DNA from: CAZHHH01 sp964532085
Lineage (GTDB): Bacteria; Bacteroidota; Bacteroidia; Bacteroidales; Marinilabiliaceae
Direction: 5' to 3'
Length of the DNA: 7,036 nucleotides
NCBI GenBank assembly: GCA_964532085.1
Contig: CAZHHH010000126.1
Span: 1 to 7,036, forward strand
A program made the position numbers and the translations under genes. Positions within the stretch are counted from its first letter, which is position 1, and each line of letters starts with the position of its first letter. The notes below the pieces were generated by a model that did no database searches, was not told the origin of the DNA, and saw only the letters and a program-made list of their open reading frames with translations. Positions 1 to 6,695 of the stretch are shown piece by piece.

Positions 1-950
1 CTTTCCGTTCCCATCAATCCCGCAGTCTGAAGATCGTAATAGAAGTGCTTTACTCTTCCTTCTTCAACAAGCGGAGTTCGTTGTGTAGGGACGCCTTCCC
101 CGTCTATAGGCGAGCTCTGAACAGCATAATCCAAGGTAGCGTCGTCATATATTGAGAGCCTGGAATCAAAGGCTTTTAGGCCTGTCTTTCCTGCTAAAGG
201 CGATGCGCCTTGGAAGACTGTCTTGCCGTTGAATCCGGCCCTAAGAGCCAAGAGAAGCGGCATGATGCCCCGGGGAGTAAAAAGAACAGGCATTTGACCG
301 GTATCAGCAGGCACTATTCTTCTGGCAAGTTTCAATACCTCCACGATTTCTCCGGCAAGACTCTGAAAGTCGAGGGCATTGCGACATGAGCCTATGCCTT
401 GGTAGACGGTAAGTATATCGTTACCATCGATAGCTGTTGCTGCGAGTGAGCCAAAGAGCACTGTTTTCCGGTAAGCGCCTCCGCCTCCACCGGAGTTGGC
501 TATGGTAATTTCTTCGATGCCGCGCGTGAGCTCCGCGTCGCACCGAATATCAGGATCATAGTCAGTTATCACGCTTATCATGTTCCTGCCGATATCCACG
601 AGCTCGTCGGCGCGTATTTCTATAACAGACGGGTCATATGTCCGAGGTGTGGACCGCGCGGAGTCCTGCGGTTTAGGCCCTGGGAAGTCAAATTTGGCTG
701 TTTCACCGATTTCTGATGATTCCACAGCTTTTCTAACCAGGTCGTCCTCTCCGGCACCGTCTATTATTGTAGATGCAGCCAGCCCGATTCGTCCTTGCCT
801 GATGATGCGTAGGGCGCATCCGGTAGTCTTCTTAGTTTCCAGGCGCTTCAGCCTGTTTGCTTCGAATGATACCGGAATCTCTTCGCTTTTGATGCAATAT
901 GCCTCAGCCGCGTCGGCGTGCCCCACAGCTTTCTTAAGCAAACTCTCCAT
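1..950 (-). CDS. tldE: TldE/PmbA-type metalloprotease subunit, partial (C-terminus beyond left edge)
   Basis: Non-catalytic partner of the TldD/TldE protease, a cytoplasmic heteromer that in E. coli removes the microcin B17 leader and degrades unfolded CcdA. The frame is open from an ATG at 950 to the window edge: 316 complete codons of a family usually about 430-450 residues long, so roughly 70% is present. Seen: an N-terminal TldD/PmbA domain (about residues 10-80), a glycine-rich ANSGGGGGAY stretch (151-160), and the family C-terminal domain with SPLAGKTG (250-257) and IDGEGVPTQRTPLVEEGR (282-299). It has no HExxxH; the equivalent region reads PRGIMPLLLALRAGFNG, which is what separates TldE from TldD. 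AGGAGGT lies 8 bases before the ATG, inside the end of tldD, and the gap to the tldD stop is 2 bases, so the two are almost certainly co-transcribed and translationally coupled. The family assignment is firm; the substrate is unknown. Confidence 0.95.
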   Translation of the reverse strand, partial: MESLLKKAVGHADAAEAYCIKSEEIPVSFEANRLKRLETKKTTGCALRIIRQGRIGLAASTIIDGAGEDDLVRKAVESSEIGETAKFDFPGPKPQDSARSTPRTYDPSVIEIRADELVDIGRNMISVITDYDPDIRCDAELTRGIEEITIANSGGGGGAYRKTVLFGSLAATAIDGNDILTVYQGIGSCRNALDFQSLAGEIVEVLKLARRIVPADTGQMPVLFTPRGIMPLLLALRAGFNGKTVFQGASPLAGKTGLKAFDSRLSIYDDATLDYAVQSSPIDGEGVPTQRTPLVEEGRVKHFYYDLQTAGLMGTE

Positions 951-952
951 TG

Positions 953-2320
953 CTACCTACCTCCTACAACCACGTTTCTAATCCTTATATGCGGGCTACC
1001 GTCAGAGACGGGTAGAGGCCATTGGCCACCTTTCCCGCACCCCCCGGTTCCGCCGCCGCAAATCTTCAGATCATCCCCTATGGCATCAATATTCTTTAGG
1101 GTCTCAAAGACGTTTCCGGTCAATACCACATCGCGGACGCGTTCTGCAATTTTGCCGTTGCGAATCATGAATGCCTCTCTTGAACTAAAAGTGAACATTT
1201 CCATAGTGGTTTGACCACCGTATGCGTCAATTGCATAGATGCCTTCATCTATACAAGAGATCATGTCTTCAAAGCTTGAGGTACCGTTTTCAATGAAAGT
1301 ATTGGTCATGCGGACAATGGGCCGATGCCGGTAATCAACGGCGCGGGCGTTCCCTGTAGGTGTCTCTCTCAGCTTTCCGGCGGTCTCCCGGGAATGCAGT
1401 CTCCCAACGAGGATACCGTCTTTTATTAGATAGGTTTTAGATGCAGGGACTCCCTCGTCATCATATTTGTATGATCCTCTTTGCCGGGGGAGAGCTGCGG
1501 AATCTACGATATTGAGAATAGGCGCGCCGAATTGCTTGCCCAGCACCATAATGTCGCGCATCCTGTCGTTCTCGTAGATGAAGTCAGATTCGCTTAAATG
1601 GCCGAAAGCTTCGTGAACGAATACTCCTGCAAGCGCAGGATCAAGAATTACAGTATACTGACCACCTTTTACAGGCTTTGCGTCCAAACATTCCACTGCC
1701 CGTCTGGCTACATCTCTGACATCTTCGTGTAACCCTTCCACTGCTTGAAATCCGGTTATCCCTCCTGCTGTGGTAAACATTTGCTGGACATTATCACCGT
1801 CCCTGGCGATTGAAGTGAAATTGGCGCCGACATCGCAATACTCTTGTTCAATGAATGTACCTTCTGAGTTAGCGAAATACTTCTTTGAGTACCTGTCCAC
1901 ATAAGCGACGCTGGTCGTTTGCACTTTCGGACTGTAGCCCAACATGATGTTGTTGTAGTCTTCAAGCAGGGCTTTTTTCTCTATTAGGCTGATTTCCCTG
2001 GGGTCTTTGACAAGCTCTGGAGCAACAAAGTCCTCCACCGGTTCTGTGGGAGCGAGGATGGCTCCGCTATTTCCAACGAGTCTTGCCTGGTTTACGGCAA
2101 GCTTCACATGATCTCGGAGATTCTCGATATCATTGAAAGACACAAATCCCCACCCACCGCCGGCCAATGCGCGGACACATCCTCCTATTGAATGTGCAGT
2201 GGAGAGCTCATCCACCTGCTTGCCGCGGAAAGAGATTCTGGTCCGTTCGTGGTCTTCAATGCGAATTTCAACATAATCAGCGCCGTGCGATTTCAATGCA
2301 GAGCTGATGAGGTTTCTCAC
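953..2320 (-). CDS. tldD: TldD family zinc metalloprotease, catalytic subunit
   Basis: Catalytic half of the TldD/TldE protease (peptidase family U62), a cytoplasmic enzyme that cuts unstructured or modified peptides. Numbering from the GTG at 2320 (455 residues, normal for the family): an N-terminal TldD/PmbA domain includes GADYVEIR (about 13-20). The zinc and catalytic motif HEAFGH is at 236-241, with ligands H236 and H241 and general base E237. DDEGVPASKTYLIKDG follows at 287-302, then GNARAVDYRHRPIVRM (323-338). The C-terminal CGKGGQ carries C428, the conserved Cys of this motif and probable third zinc ligand. A longer frame opens with a GTG at 2329, but that codon abuts the AGGAGG site with no spacing, whereas the GTG at 2320 is 9 bases away; I therefore prefer 2320. 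It is the first visible gene of the tldD-tldE operon and diverges from the hydrolase gene at 2716. All key residues are present, so it should be active. Confidence 0.95.
   Translation of the reverse strand: MRNLISSALKSHGADYVEIRIEDHERTRISFRGKQVDELSTAHSIGGCVRALAGGGWGFVSFNDIENLRDHVKLAVNQARLVGNSGAILAPTEPVEDFVAPELVKDPREISLIEKKALLEDYNNIMLGYSPKVQTTSVAYVDRYSKKYFANSEGTFIEQEYCDVGANFTSIARDGDNVQQMFTTAGGITGFQAVEGLHEDVRDVARRAVECLDAKPVKGGQYTVILDPALAGVFVHEAFGHLSESDFIYENDRMRDIMVLGKQFGAPILNIVDSAALPRQRGSYKYDDEGVPASKTYLIKDGILVGRLHSRETAGKLRETPTGNARAVDYRHRPIVRMTNTFIENGTSSFEDMISCIDEGIYAIDAYGGQTTMEMFTFSSREAFMIRNGKIAERVRDVVLTGNVFETLKNIDAIGDDLKICGGGTGGCGKGGQWPLPVSDGSPHIRIRNVVVGGR
959..965 (-). promoter_or_regulatory. 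Shine-Dalgarno site of tldE
   Basis: AGGAGGT on the minus strand, 8 bases before the ATG at 950. It sits within the last codons of tldD, so ribosomes finishing tldD end on top of the tldE initiation region. This supports translational coupling and fixes the tldE start. Confidence 0.85.
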
Positions 2321-2329
2321 AATCAACAC

Positions 2330-2335
2330 CCTCCT
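2330..2335 (-). promoter_or_regulatory. Shine-Dalgarno site that decides the tldD start
   Basis: AGGAGG on the minus strand. The upstream-most GTG (2327-2329) touches it with no spacer and the TTG at 2326 is 3 bases away, both too close. The GTG at 2320 is 9 bases away and in frame, so initiation there is favoured. Confidence 0.75.
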
Positions 2336-2707
2336 GTCTTAGGCGATTCTTTCTCACTAAATCGAATGTAGATTTCAATCCGGTTGATTATTAACATTCT
2401 ACTATCTTCCTTCGTTTCCCTTTTTGGGGATGTGCGTGCTCAAGGAATTCAAAAGACTTCTAAGCAGATCACTATGAGTAATCGCCGGTTCCAGAAAGTG
2501 TACGTACCGTGCAGGGCCACCCGAGACTTCGGAAAATGCGTGAAAACTAATGAACTCATACTTAGAGGAAAAGGGACTTAGGACGGATAATACTTTACGA
2601 GGACTCAATGGCGATGGTATTTTCGCGGATAGAGACATCATAGCCCAGCTAAATCAAGTAAGAAAGCGACGGAATGTTCCAGGTTCTTGCGGAGACTATG
2701 GAAGTGA

Positions 2708-2714
2708 AGGTGAT
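2708..2714 (+). promoter_or_regulatory. Likely Shine-Dalgarno site of the hydrolase
   Basis: AGGTGAT matches the 3' part of the ideal AAGGAGGTGATC complement to 16S rRNA. It leaves about 5 bases from AGG to the ATG at 2716. The other in-frame ATGs (2674, 2698, 2752) have weaker or badly spaced upstream sequences, so this supports 2716 without proving it. Confidence 0.5.
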
Positions 2715-2715
2715 A

Positions 2716-3507
2716 ATGGTGCAGCGAGCAGTTAGGAAGCTGCAGCAGGCAATGGAATTGGAAGTTGGGGGAAAGATCTTGCGCGGGATGTTTCACCGGC
2801 CCGAAGAAGGGGACGTGTTTCCCACAGTCATCATGTTCCACGGGTTTACCGGGCATAAGCTGGAGCCACACCGTATGTTTGTAAAGTTCTCCAGGATATT
2901 GTGTGGGAAAGGTATCGCAGTTGCCAGGTTTGATTTCAGCGGTTCAGGGGAGAGCGACGGTGATTTTGAAGAGATGACCTTCTCCGGGGAAGTCAGGGAA
3001 GGAGAGGCAATACTTAGTTATGTGTGCTCTCTGCCTACAACGGATCCTCAGCGAATCGGACTTCTCGGGCTGAGTATGGGTGGGGCTGTAGCCTCTGTTG
3101 TGGCAGGTAGAACCCCCCATGACGTAAAGACATTAGTCCTCTGGTCAGCTGCGGATATTGAAATCATGAAGACTATATTTCACGCGAAGAAAGCGGATGG
3201 AGCTGCATTTTGCGATGAAAGAGGTTGCTACGATATAGGTGGTTTATGGCTAAATCCCGACTTTTATGATGATTTGACACGTTGGGATACTTATAAAGAG
3301 ATTGCAGAGTTTCAAGGGAAGACTCTGATTGTCCACGGCCGAGAGGACGAGACCGTCCCTGTTTCAACTGCTCACCGTTATTACGAGGCTCTGGGAGAAC
3401 GCGCTGAATCAGTGATAATTGAAGGCGCGGATCACACGTATAACAGACATGACTGGGAGAAGACTTTATTCGAAGAAACCTGCAGGTTCCTAGTAGCTGA
3501 GCTGTAG
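2716..3507 (+). CDS. alpha/beta hydrolase, esterase / acylaminopeptidase-like
   Basis: A single-domain serine hydrolase with no signal peptide, so probably cytoplasmic. Numbered from the ATG at 2716 (263 residues): the oxyanion-hole motif HGFTG is at 42-46, the nucleophile elbow GLSMGG at 118-123 with S120, the acid D211 in GREDETVPV, and the catalytic histidine H240 in GADHTY. The order, spacing and HRP near the N-terminus resemble feruloyl (cinnamoyl) esterases such as Est1E and related acyl hydrolases; substrate cannot be read from the sequence. In-frame ATGs exist at 2674, 2698, 2716 and 2752. AGGTGAT at 2708-2714 fits the 16S anti-Shine-Dalgarno for 2716, while 2752 would give the length closest to Est1E; the frame upstream of 2674 is closed by a stop. 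The insert between S120 and D211 (lid region, about 145-190) includes a Cys pair (C166, C171). It stands alone on the plus strand, diverging from tldD and converging on the ABC operon. The fold is certain; specificity is not. Confidence 0.93.
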   Translation: MVQRAVRKLQQAMELEVGGKILRGMFHRPEEGDVFPTVIMFHGFTGHKLEPHRMFVKFSRILCGKGIAVARFDFSGSGESDGDFEEMTFSGEVREGEAILSYVCSLPTTDPQRIGLLGLSMGGAVASVVAGRTPHDVKTLVLWSAADIEIMKTIFHAKKADGAAFCDERGCYDIGGLWLNPDFYDDLTRWDTYKEIAEFQGKTLIVHGREDETVPVSTAHRYYEALGERAESVIIEGADHTYNRHDWEKTLFEETCRFLVAEL

Positions 3508-3561
3508 CTAAGTTGTGTCTGGGTCATAGCCGAGTTGTTGCTAATCTCCAGTGTTAATCAG

Positions 3562-3596
3562 CCTACTTTTTTCGTAAACCCTAATAATCAAGTAGG
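3562..3596. repeat. Inverted repeat in the convergent spacer
   Basis: Perfect 7-base arms CCTACTT (3562-3568) and AAGTAGG (3590-3596) around a 21-base loop, 55 bases after the hydrolase stop. The position suits a transcript end for the rightward gene, but no T-run follows the second arm on either strand and the loop is long. I do not call it an intrinsic terminator. Confidence 0.4.
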
Positions 3597-3636
3597 ATCT
3601 TACAGATTCCGGACATGTGTAGGGGTCGGGAAGGCG

Positions 3637-3660
3637 GGCTTTTTGGGGGTTCAACAAGCC
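3637..3660. repeat. Hairpin spanning the stop codon of the ABC ATPase gene
   Basis: Arms GGCTTTTTG (3637-3645) and CAACAAGCC (3652-3660) pair over 9 positions with one mismatch, around a 6-base loop. On the minus strand the hairpin contains the last codons and the TGA stop of the ATPase gene. No U-tract follows on that strand, so it is not a canonical intrinsic terminator. It could still block 3' exonucleases or mark the end of the ABC operon; that role is an inference. Confidence 0.5.
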
Positions 3661-4436
3661 AGGATGCATTTCTCGCCTCCTCCCAGTTCAGCGACTTTTA
3701 TCTTGATGTCATAAAGCTGTTCCAGGTTATCTTCTGTCATGACTTCTTCTGTCGGTCCTTCGTGGATAATAGTCCCGTTATCCAGCATTACTACATGGTC
3801 TGCGAACCGTAAAGAGAGATTAGGATCGTGCATGGCTACAACTGCTGCGCACTTCTGTTCTTTTACAAGTCTTCGTATTGTATCAAGTATCATGTGTTGA
3901 TTTGCGAAATCCAGGTGAGATGTGGGTTCATCAAGAAGAAAGTAGGTAGCTTCTTGTGTAATAGCCCGCGCTATGAAGACGAGCTGTTCCTCTCCGCCGC
4001 TTATTTCCGCGCAACTTCGGTCTCTGAGGTGTGAGATGCCCACTCTATCCAAAGCCCTGTCTGCAATTAAGTAATCTTTCCTGCTGGGTCTGCTGAAGAC
4101 ATCTAAGTGTGGGGTTCTGCCCATTACCACTATGTCCAGGACCCTGTAAGGGAAAACATGGCTATGCTTCTGCGGAACGAATCCCAATGTCTTGCCGGTA
4201 ATCGCTCGTTGTGTGTGGTGGACATCCATTCCGTCTACAATAACCCGGCCTGAATCAGGCTGGAGGGTTCCGTTTATCAGGCGTAATAGAGTGCTTTTCC
4301 CTGACCCGTTACGTCCCAGAAGGCAGCAGAATACTCCTCTTGAAACATGAAAGGAACAGTCTTTAATCACACAGTTTTGGGCGTAACTGAAACGGAGATT
4401 GCTTACTTCAATACAGCCACCATTATCTCCAGGCAC
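3651..4436 (-). CDS. ABC transporter ATP-binding protein (FecE/BtuD-type metal-chelate importer)
   Basis: Cytoplasmic ATPase that powers import by the permease encoded just upstream. The 261 residues show every ABC motif: Walker A GRNGSGKST (41-49), Q-loop Q89 in GFVPQK, signature EISGGEEQ (144-151), Walker B YFLLDE (165-170) with catalytic E170, D-loop SHLD (173-176) and switch H203 in VAMHDPN. The length is typical of the FecE/BtuD/HmuV group. The signature is a slight variant (ISGGE for LSGGQ), common in this group. The protein ends in CILAC, an unusual Cys-containing tail of unknown meaning. The start is a GTG at 4436 that overlaps the end of the permease gene by 14 bases, with AAGGA 7 bases upstream; such overlap indicates translational coupling. 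It is the last gene of the operon, and a hairpin lies across its stop codon. Function is firm; the substrate follows the binding protein and is unresolved. Confidence 0.95.
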   Translation of the reverse strand: MPGDNGGCIEVSNLRFSYAQNCVIKDCSFHVSRGVFCCLLGRNGSGKSTLLRLINGTLQPDSGRVIVDGMDVHHTQRAITGKTLGFVPQKHSHVFPYRVLDIVVMGRTPHLDVFSRPSRKDYLIADRALDRVGISHLRDRSCAEISGGEEQLVFIARAITQEATYFLLDEPTSHLDFANQHMILDTIRRLVKEQKCAAVVAMHDPNLSLRFADHVVMLDNGTIIHEGPTEEVMTEDNLEQLYDIKIKVAELGGGEKCILAC

Positions 4437-5430
4437 TTCTCTGTCCTTCCTTTATTAACAGATATGCGAAAAACGGAGCGCCGATAGCTGAGGTAAGTAT
4501 GCTAATCGGGATTTCAGCAGCAGTCATTGTCCGAGCAAGGTCGTCTACAAGCAGAATAAAACCAGATCCTAAAAGCATTGACATGGGCATGGAAGTATCG
4601 TGGTCAACCCCGGCGATAAGGCGAGCTATATGAGGGATAACCAGTCCTACCCAAGAAACAGTCCCTGATACACTTACACAGCAGGAAGTCATGAGAGTAG
4701 CTACTATGATCAGAATGGGACGAAGTAACTTCACATTTACTCCAAGTGAGACTGCTTCCTCATCTCCCAAAGAAAGGACGTTCAGGCGCCATGAAGTCAG
4801 AATCAGAAATACCATACAGGGAATGAGCAGGAAAAGGAGGCTTCGTATCATATCCCAGGACGCCCTGTGGAATCCCCCCATTATCCAAAAGACAATAGCA
4901 GGCAGCTGCTCATAAGGATCTGCAATATACTTCAGGAACGATAGGGCTGCAAAAAAGAAAGCGGAAATCACGCTTCCGGCAAGCACCAACATGACTACAC
5001 GTTGTCCTCGGCTAAGTGAGGCTATAGTATATGTAAGAATCACAGCCAGAATACCGAATGAGAAAGCCAGCAACTGAACAAAGAGAGGGCTGCTCCCAGG
5101 ATAAAGTATGCCGAGGGCCGCCCCAAAGCAGCATCCTGATGTGACGCCGAGAATGTCCGGGGATACGAGGGGGTTGCGGAACATGCCTTGAAACAATGTG
5201 CCTGACATTGATAAAGACGCTCCCACTAACATAGCAAGAAGGATACGGGGCAAGCGAATATGGTATAGGACATTGACAGCCGGTTCTTGAAACCTCAAGC
5301 CGGAATGGTTTGCCGATAGAAATGTCAGTATGTCCTCAAGTCCTATAGGATATCTTCCGCATATCATTGAAGTCAGGAAGACAACTACCACAAAGCATGC
5401 GGCAAGCAATAGTTTAAGGCTGTTTTTCAT
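4423..5430 (-). CDS. FecCD-family ABC transporter permease
   Basis: Inner-membrane permease for iron-siderophore, haem, cobalamin or similar chelates; in this family two copies form the channel. The 335 residues fit the single-domain FecCD/BtuC type (about 330-350). The pattern is a hydrophobic N-terminal helix (5-24), RLPRILLAMLVGASLSMSG (59-77), RNPLVSPDILGVTSG (85-99), the coupling-loop region GDEEAVSLGVNV (222-233), SGTVSWVGLVIPHIARLIAG (255-274) and a C-terminal segment with IPISILTSAIGAPFFAYLL (307-325). Roughly ten membrane segments can be traced. The ATG at 5430 lies 2 bases after the stop of the binding-protein gene, with AGGAG (5439-5443) 8 bases upstream. Its end overlaps the ATPase gene by 14 bases. 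Only one permease gene is present, so a homodimer is expected. No defects seen. Confidence 0.95.
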   Translation of the reverse strand: MKNSLKLLLAACFVVVVFLTSMICGRYPIGLEDILTFLSANHSGLRFQEPAVNVLYHIRLPRILLAMLVGASLSMSGTLFQGMFRNPLVSPDILGVTSGCCFGAALGILYPGSSPLFVQLLAFSFGILAVILTYTIASLSRGQRVVMLVLAGSVISAFFFAALSFLKYIADPYEQLPAIVFWIMGGFHRASWDMIRSLLFLLIPCMVFLILTSWRLNVLSLGDEEAVSLGVNVKLLRPILIIVATLMTSCCVSVSGTVSWVGLVIPHIARLIAGVDHDTSMPMSMLLGSGFILLVDDLARTMTAAEIPISILTSAIGAPFFAYLLIKEGQRSAWR

Positions 5431-5432
5431 TC

Positions 5433-6500
5433 CTAGAACTCCTGCGAAGCCTTCTCTGTCGGGAGGTCCAATTCACCCCCGAGTTCTATAAACGTATGCC
5501 CGAAAAACTCTTTGTGAAAAGCATCTGCTTCTTCTAAGACATCCAGATCCATAAAGACATCAGGATGAAGGATTTTCGCAAGCCAAATCATCCCCAGAAT
5601 GGATCTGGGCTCAGGGTAGTCCCATGGTTCAAGGTTCGACGGGAATAAATAAACGCGTTCGTCCAAAACAGCATTGACGCTCGCAAGTTGCGGGTTGCTC
5701 TTGATCATGTCAGGCGTTCCCGAGGGGGAGTATATTACAGAGACAATGACATCCGGGTTCCATTTGACCAACTGTTCCGCAGAGATCCTGTTCCAGTGTC
5801 CTTCCAGCTCTTCTGCTACATTGACGCCGCCTGCTTGCTCAATGATGAAGTGCTGATACATGTTTCTTGAACACGTTGACAGCATTCCATGAGCGCCTGC
5901 CAGGTAAACGCGGGGACGATTTTCCGAAGGGACATCCTTCAGGTTTCGGTTGAGCATTGCCAGCTTCTCATCATAGTAAGCGATGAGTCTTCCTGCTTGG
6001 TCTTCACAACCCAGAAGGTCGCCTAGGATGAATGCTGCTTCTTTCATTTTCTCCAGGTCTTCCGGTACCAGAATAAGAGCAGGTATCCCCATGGATGCTA
6101 ACTGGTCTATGACATGGGCGGAATCTTTGCCTTCAGACAAAATGACAACATCGGGATTGCATGCTATCATTTGCTCAACGTTTAAGCCGCGGCTCTTACA
6201 GCCGATCTTAGGCAGCCTGGCGACAGGAGGATGAACTTGAGTCAGAAAATCACTCTGCAAAGAGGCGCAATCGGCGGCTACCAGCTTAGACTGGCCTCCT
6301 ACGGCAAATACCATACAGGTTGCCGGCTGCCATGTCGTGATTATCCGGTTTACGGTGTTAGGGATGACAACCTCTCGTCCGACCTGGTCTACTATCAGGC
6401 GGGTTTCAGAAGCTCCGGCGCCTTGAATCGGGCAAGTCAGCATGAGACAACAGACTAAGAATAATGCAAGCGAAAGCACGGGTGTGTTTCGTGATTTCAT
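5433..6500 (-). CDS. Periplasmic/extracytoplasmic substrate-binding protein of metal-chelate ABC importer
   Basis: Captures the ligand outside the membrane and delivers it to the FecCD permease. Numbered from the ATG at 6500 (355 residues): basic start MKSR, hydrophobic core about 8-22, and a type I signal-peptidase site AGA/SE after A30. C23 follows LMLT, a poor lipobox, so a lipoprotein is less likely. The mature part is a class III (TroA/BtuF-like) binding protein: VDQVGREVVIP (37-47), GLNVEQMIACNPDVVILSEG (105-124), a long linking helix near 160-185, ISAEQLVKWNPDVIVS (239-254), and the C-terminal EPWDYPEPRSILGMIWLAK (291-309). That last block resembles HemV-2/iron-chelate proteins of anaerobes and methanogens, but ligand identity cannot be read off. 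A longer frame opens at 6536, but AGGAGG at 6507-6512, 6 bases from 6500, decides for the shorter start. First gene of the ABC operon. Confidence 0.93.
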   Translation of the reverse strand: MKSRNTPVLSLALFLVCCLMLTCPIQGAGASETRLIVDQVGREVVIPNTVNRIITTWQPATCMVFAVGGQSKLVAADCASLQSDFLTQVHPPVARLPKIGCKSRGLNVEQMIACNPDVVILSEGKDSAHVIDQLASMGIPALILVPEDLEKMKEAAFILGDLLGCEDQAGRLIAYYDEKLAMLNRNLKDVPSENRPRVYLAGAHGMLSTCSRNMYQHFIIEQAGGVNVAEELEGHWNRISAEQLVKWNPDVIVSVIYSPSGTPDMIKSNPQLASVNAVLDERVYLFPSNLEPWDYPEPRSILGMIWLAKILHPDVFMDLDVLEEADAFHKEFFGHTFIELGGELDLPTEKASQEF

Positions 6501-6695
6501 AAGTGCCCTCCTCATGTCCTCTGTATCCGGCGACAATCTTCGACGTTTGGCGCGAGAATCCTTCCCTGTACGTCATCGCTCCTGTGATCTTAGCAATGCT
6601 ATTCGGACGTTCTTAAGGTCGAGCCCGTTGACCTGTTGGACCATGTGGACTGCCGTATCCACCATGTGTTCGATTGACCTCTCATGGGGGCTGAT
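6501..6695. other. Leader region of the ABC operon, no confirmed gene
   Basis: About 195 bp between the AlkZ-like fragment and the binding-protein gene. The only feature that looks protein-like is a 30-codon frame on the minus strand (ATG at 6665, TGA at 6573-6575) rich in Val, Leu and Gln, containing NGLDLKNVRIALLRSQER. It lacks a well-placed ribosome binding site and I do not recognise it. I see no recognisable Fur box, cobalamin riboswitch core or other metal-responsive element, and no promoter I would defend. Confidence 0.4.
6507..6512 (-). promoter_or_regulatory. Shine-Dalgarno site that decides the binding-protein start
   Basis: AGGAGG on the minus strand, 6 bases before the ATG at 6500. 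Starting there puts the charged MKSR directly before the hydrophobic signal core; the in-frame ATGs at 6515 and 6536 would prepend an acidic SPDTED segment atypical of a signal peptide. Confidence 0.85.

Larger units (their letters stand above)
2321..2715. other. Divergent intergenic region between tldD and the hydrolase gene
   Basis: About 395 bp that must hold the promoters for the leftward tldD-tldE operon and the rightward hydrolase. Several short frames cross it on the plus strand (2384-2581 and 2550-2735) and one on the minus strand (2402-2641). They overlap each other, lack convincing ribosome binding sites and resemble no family I know, so I do not call them genes. The most AT-rich part is 2341-2410, which is where a promoter for tldD would be expected, but I see no pair of -35 and -10 hexamers with proper spacing that I would defend. 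I see no tRNA, no recognisable riboswitch and no terminator. Confidence 0.5.

Noticed and set aside
580..1214. Plus-strand open frames of 133 and 98 codons opposite tldE and tldD
   Set aside because: They lie antisense to two well-supported TldD/TldE family genes, have no family resemblance and are shadows of those genes' codon structure.
3631..3650. GGCGGGCTTTTT as a rightward intrinsic terminator
   Set aside because: No upstream partner pairs with GGCGGGC, so the T-run is not preceded by a stem.
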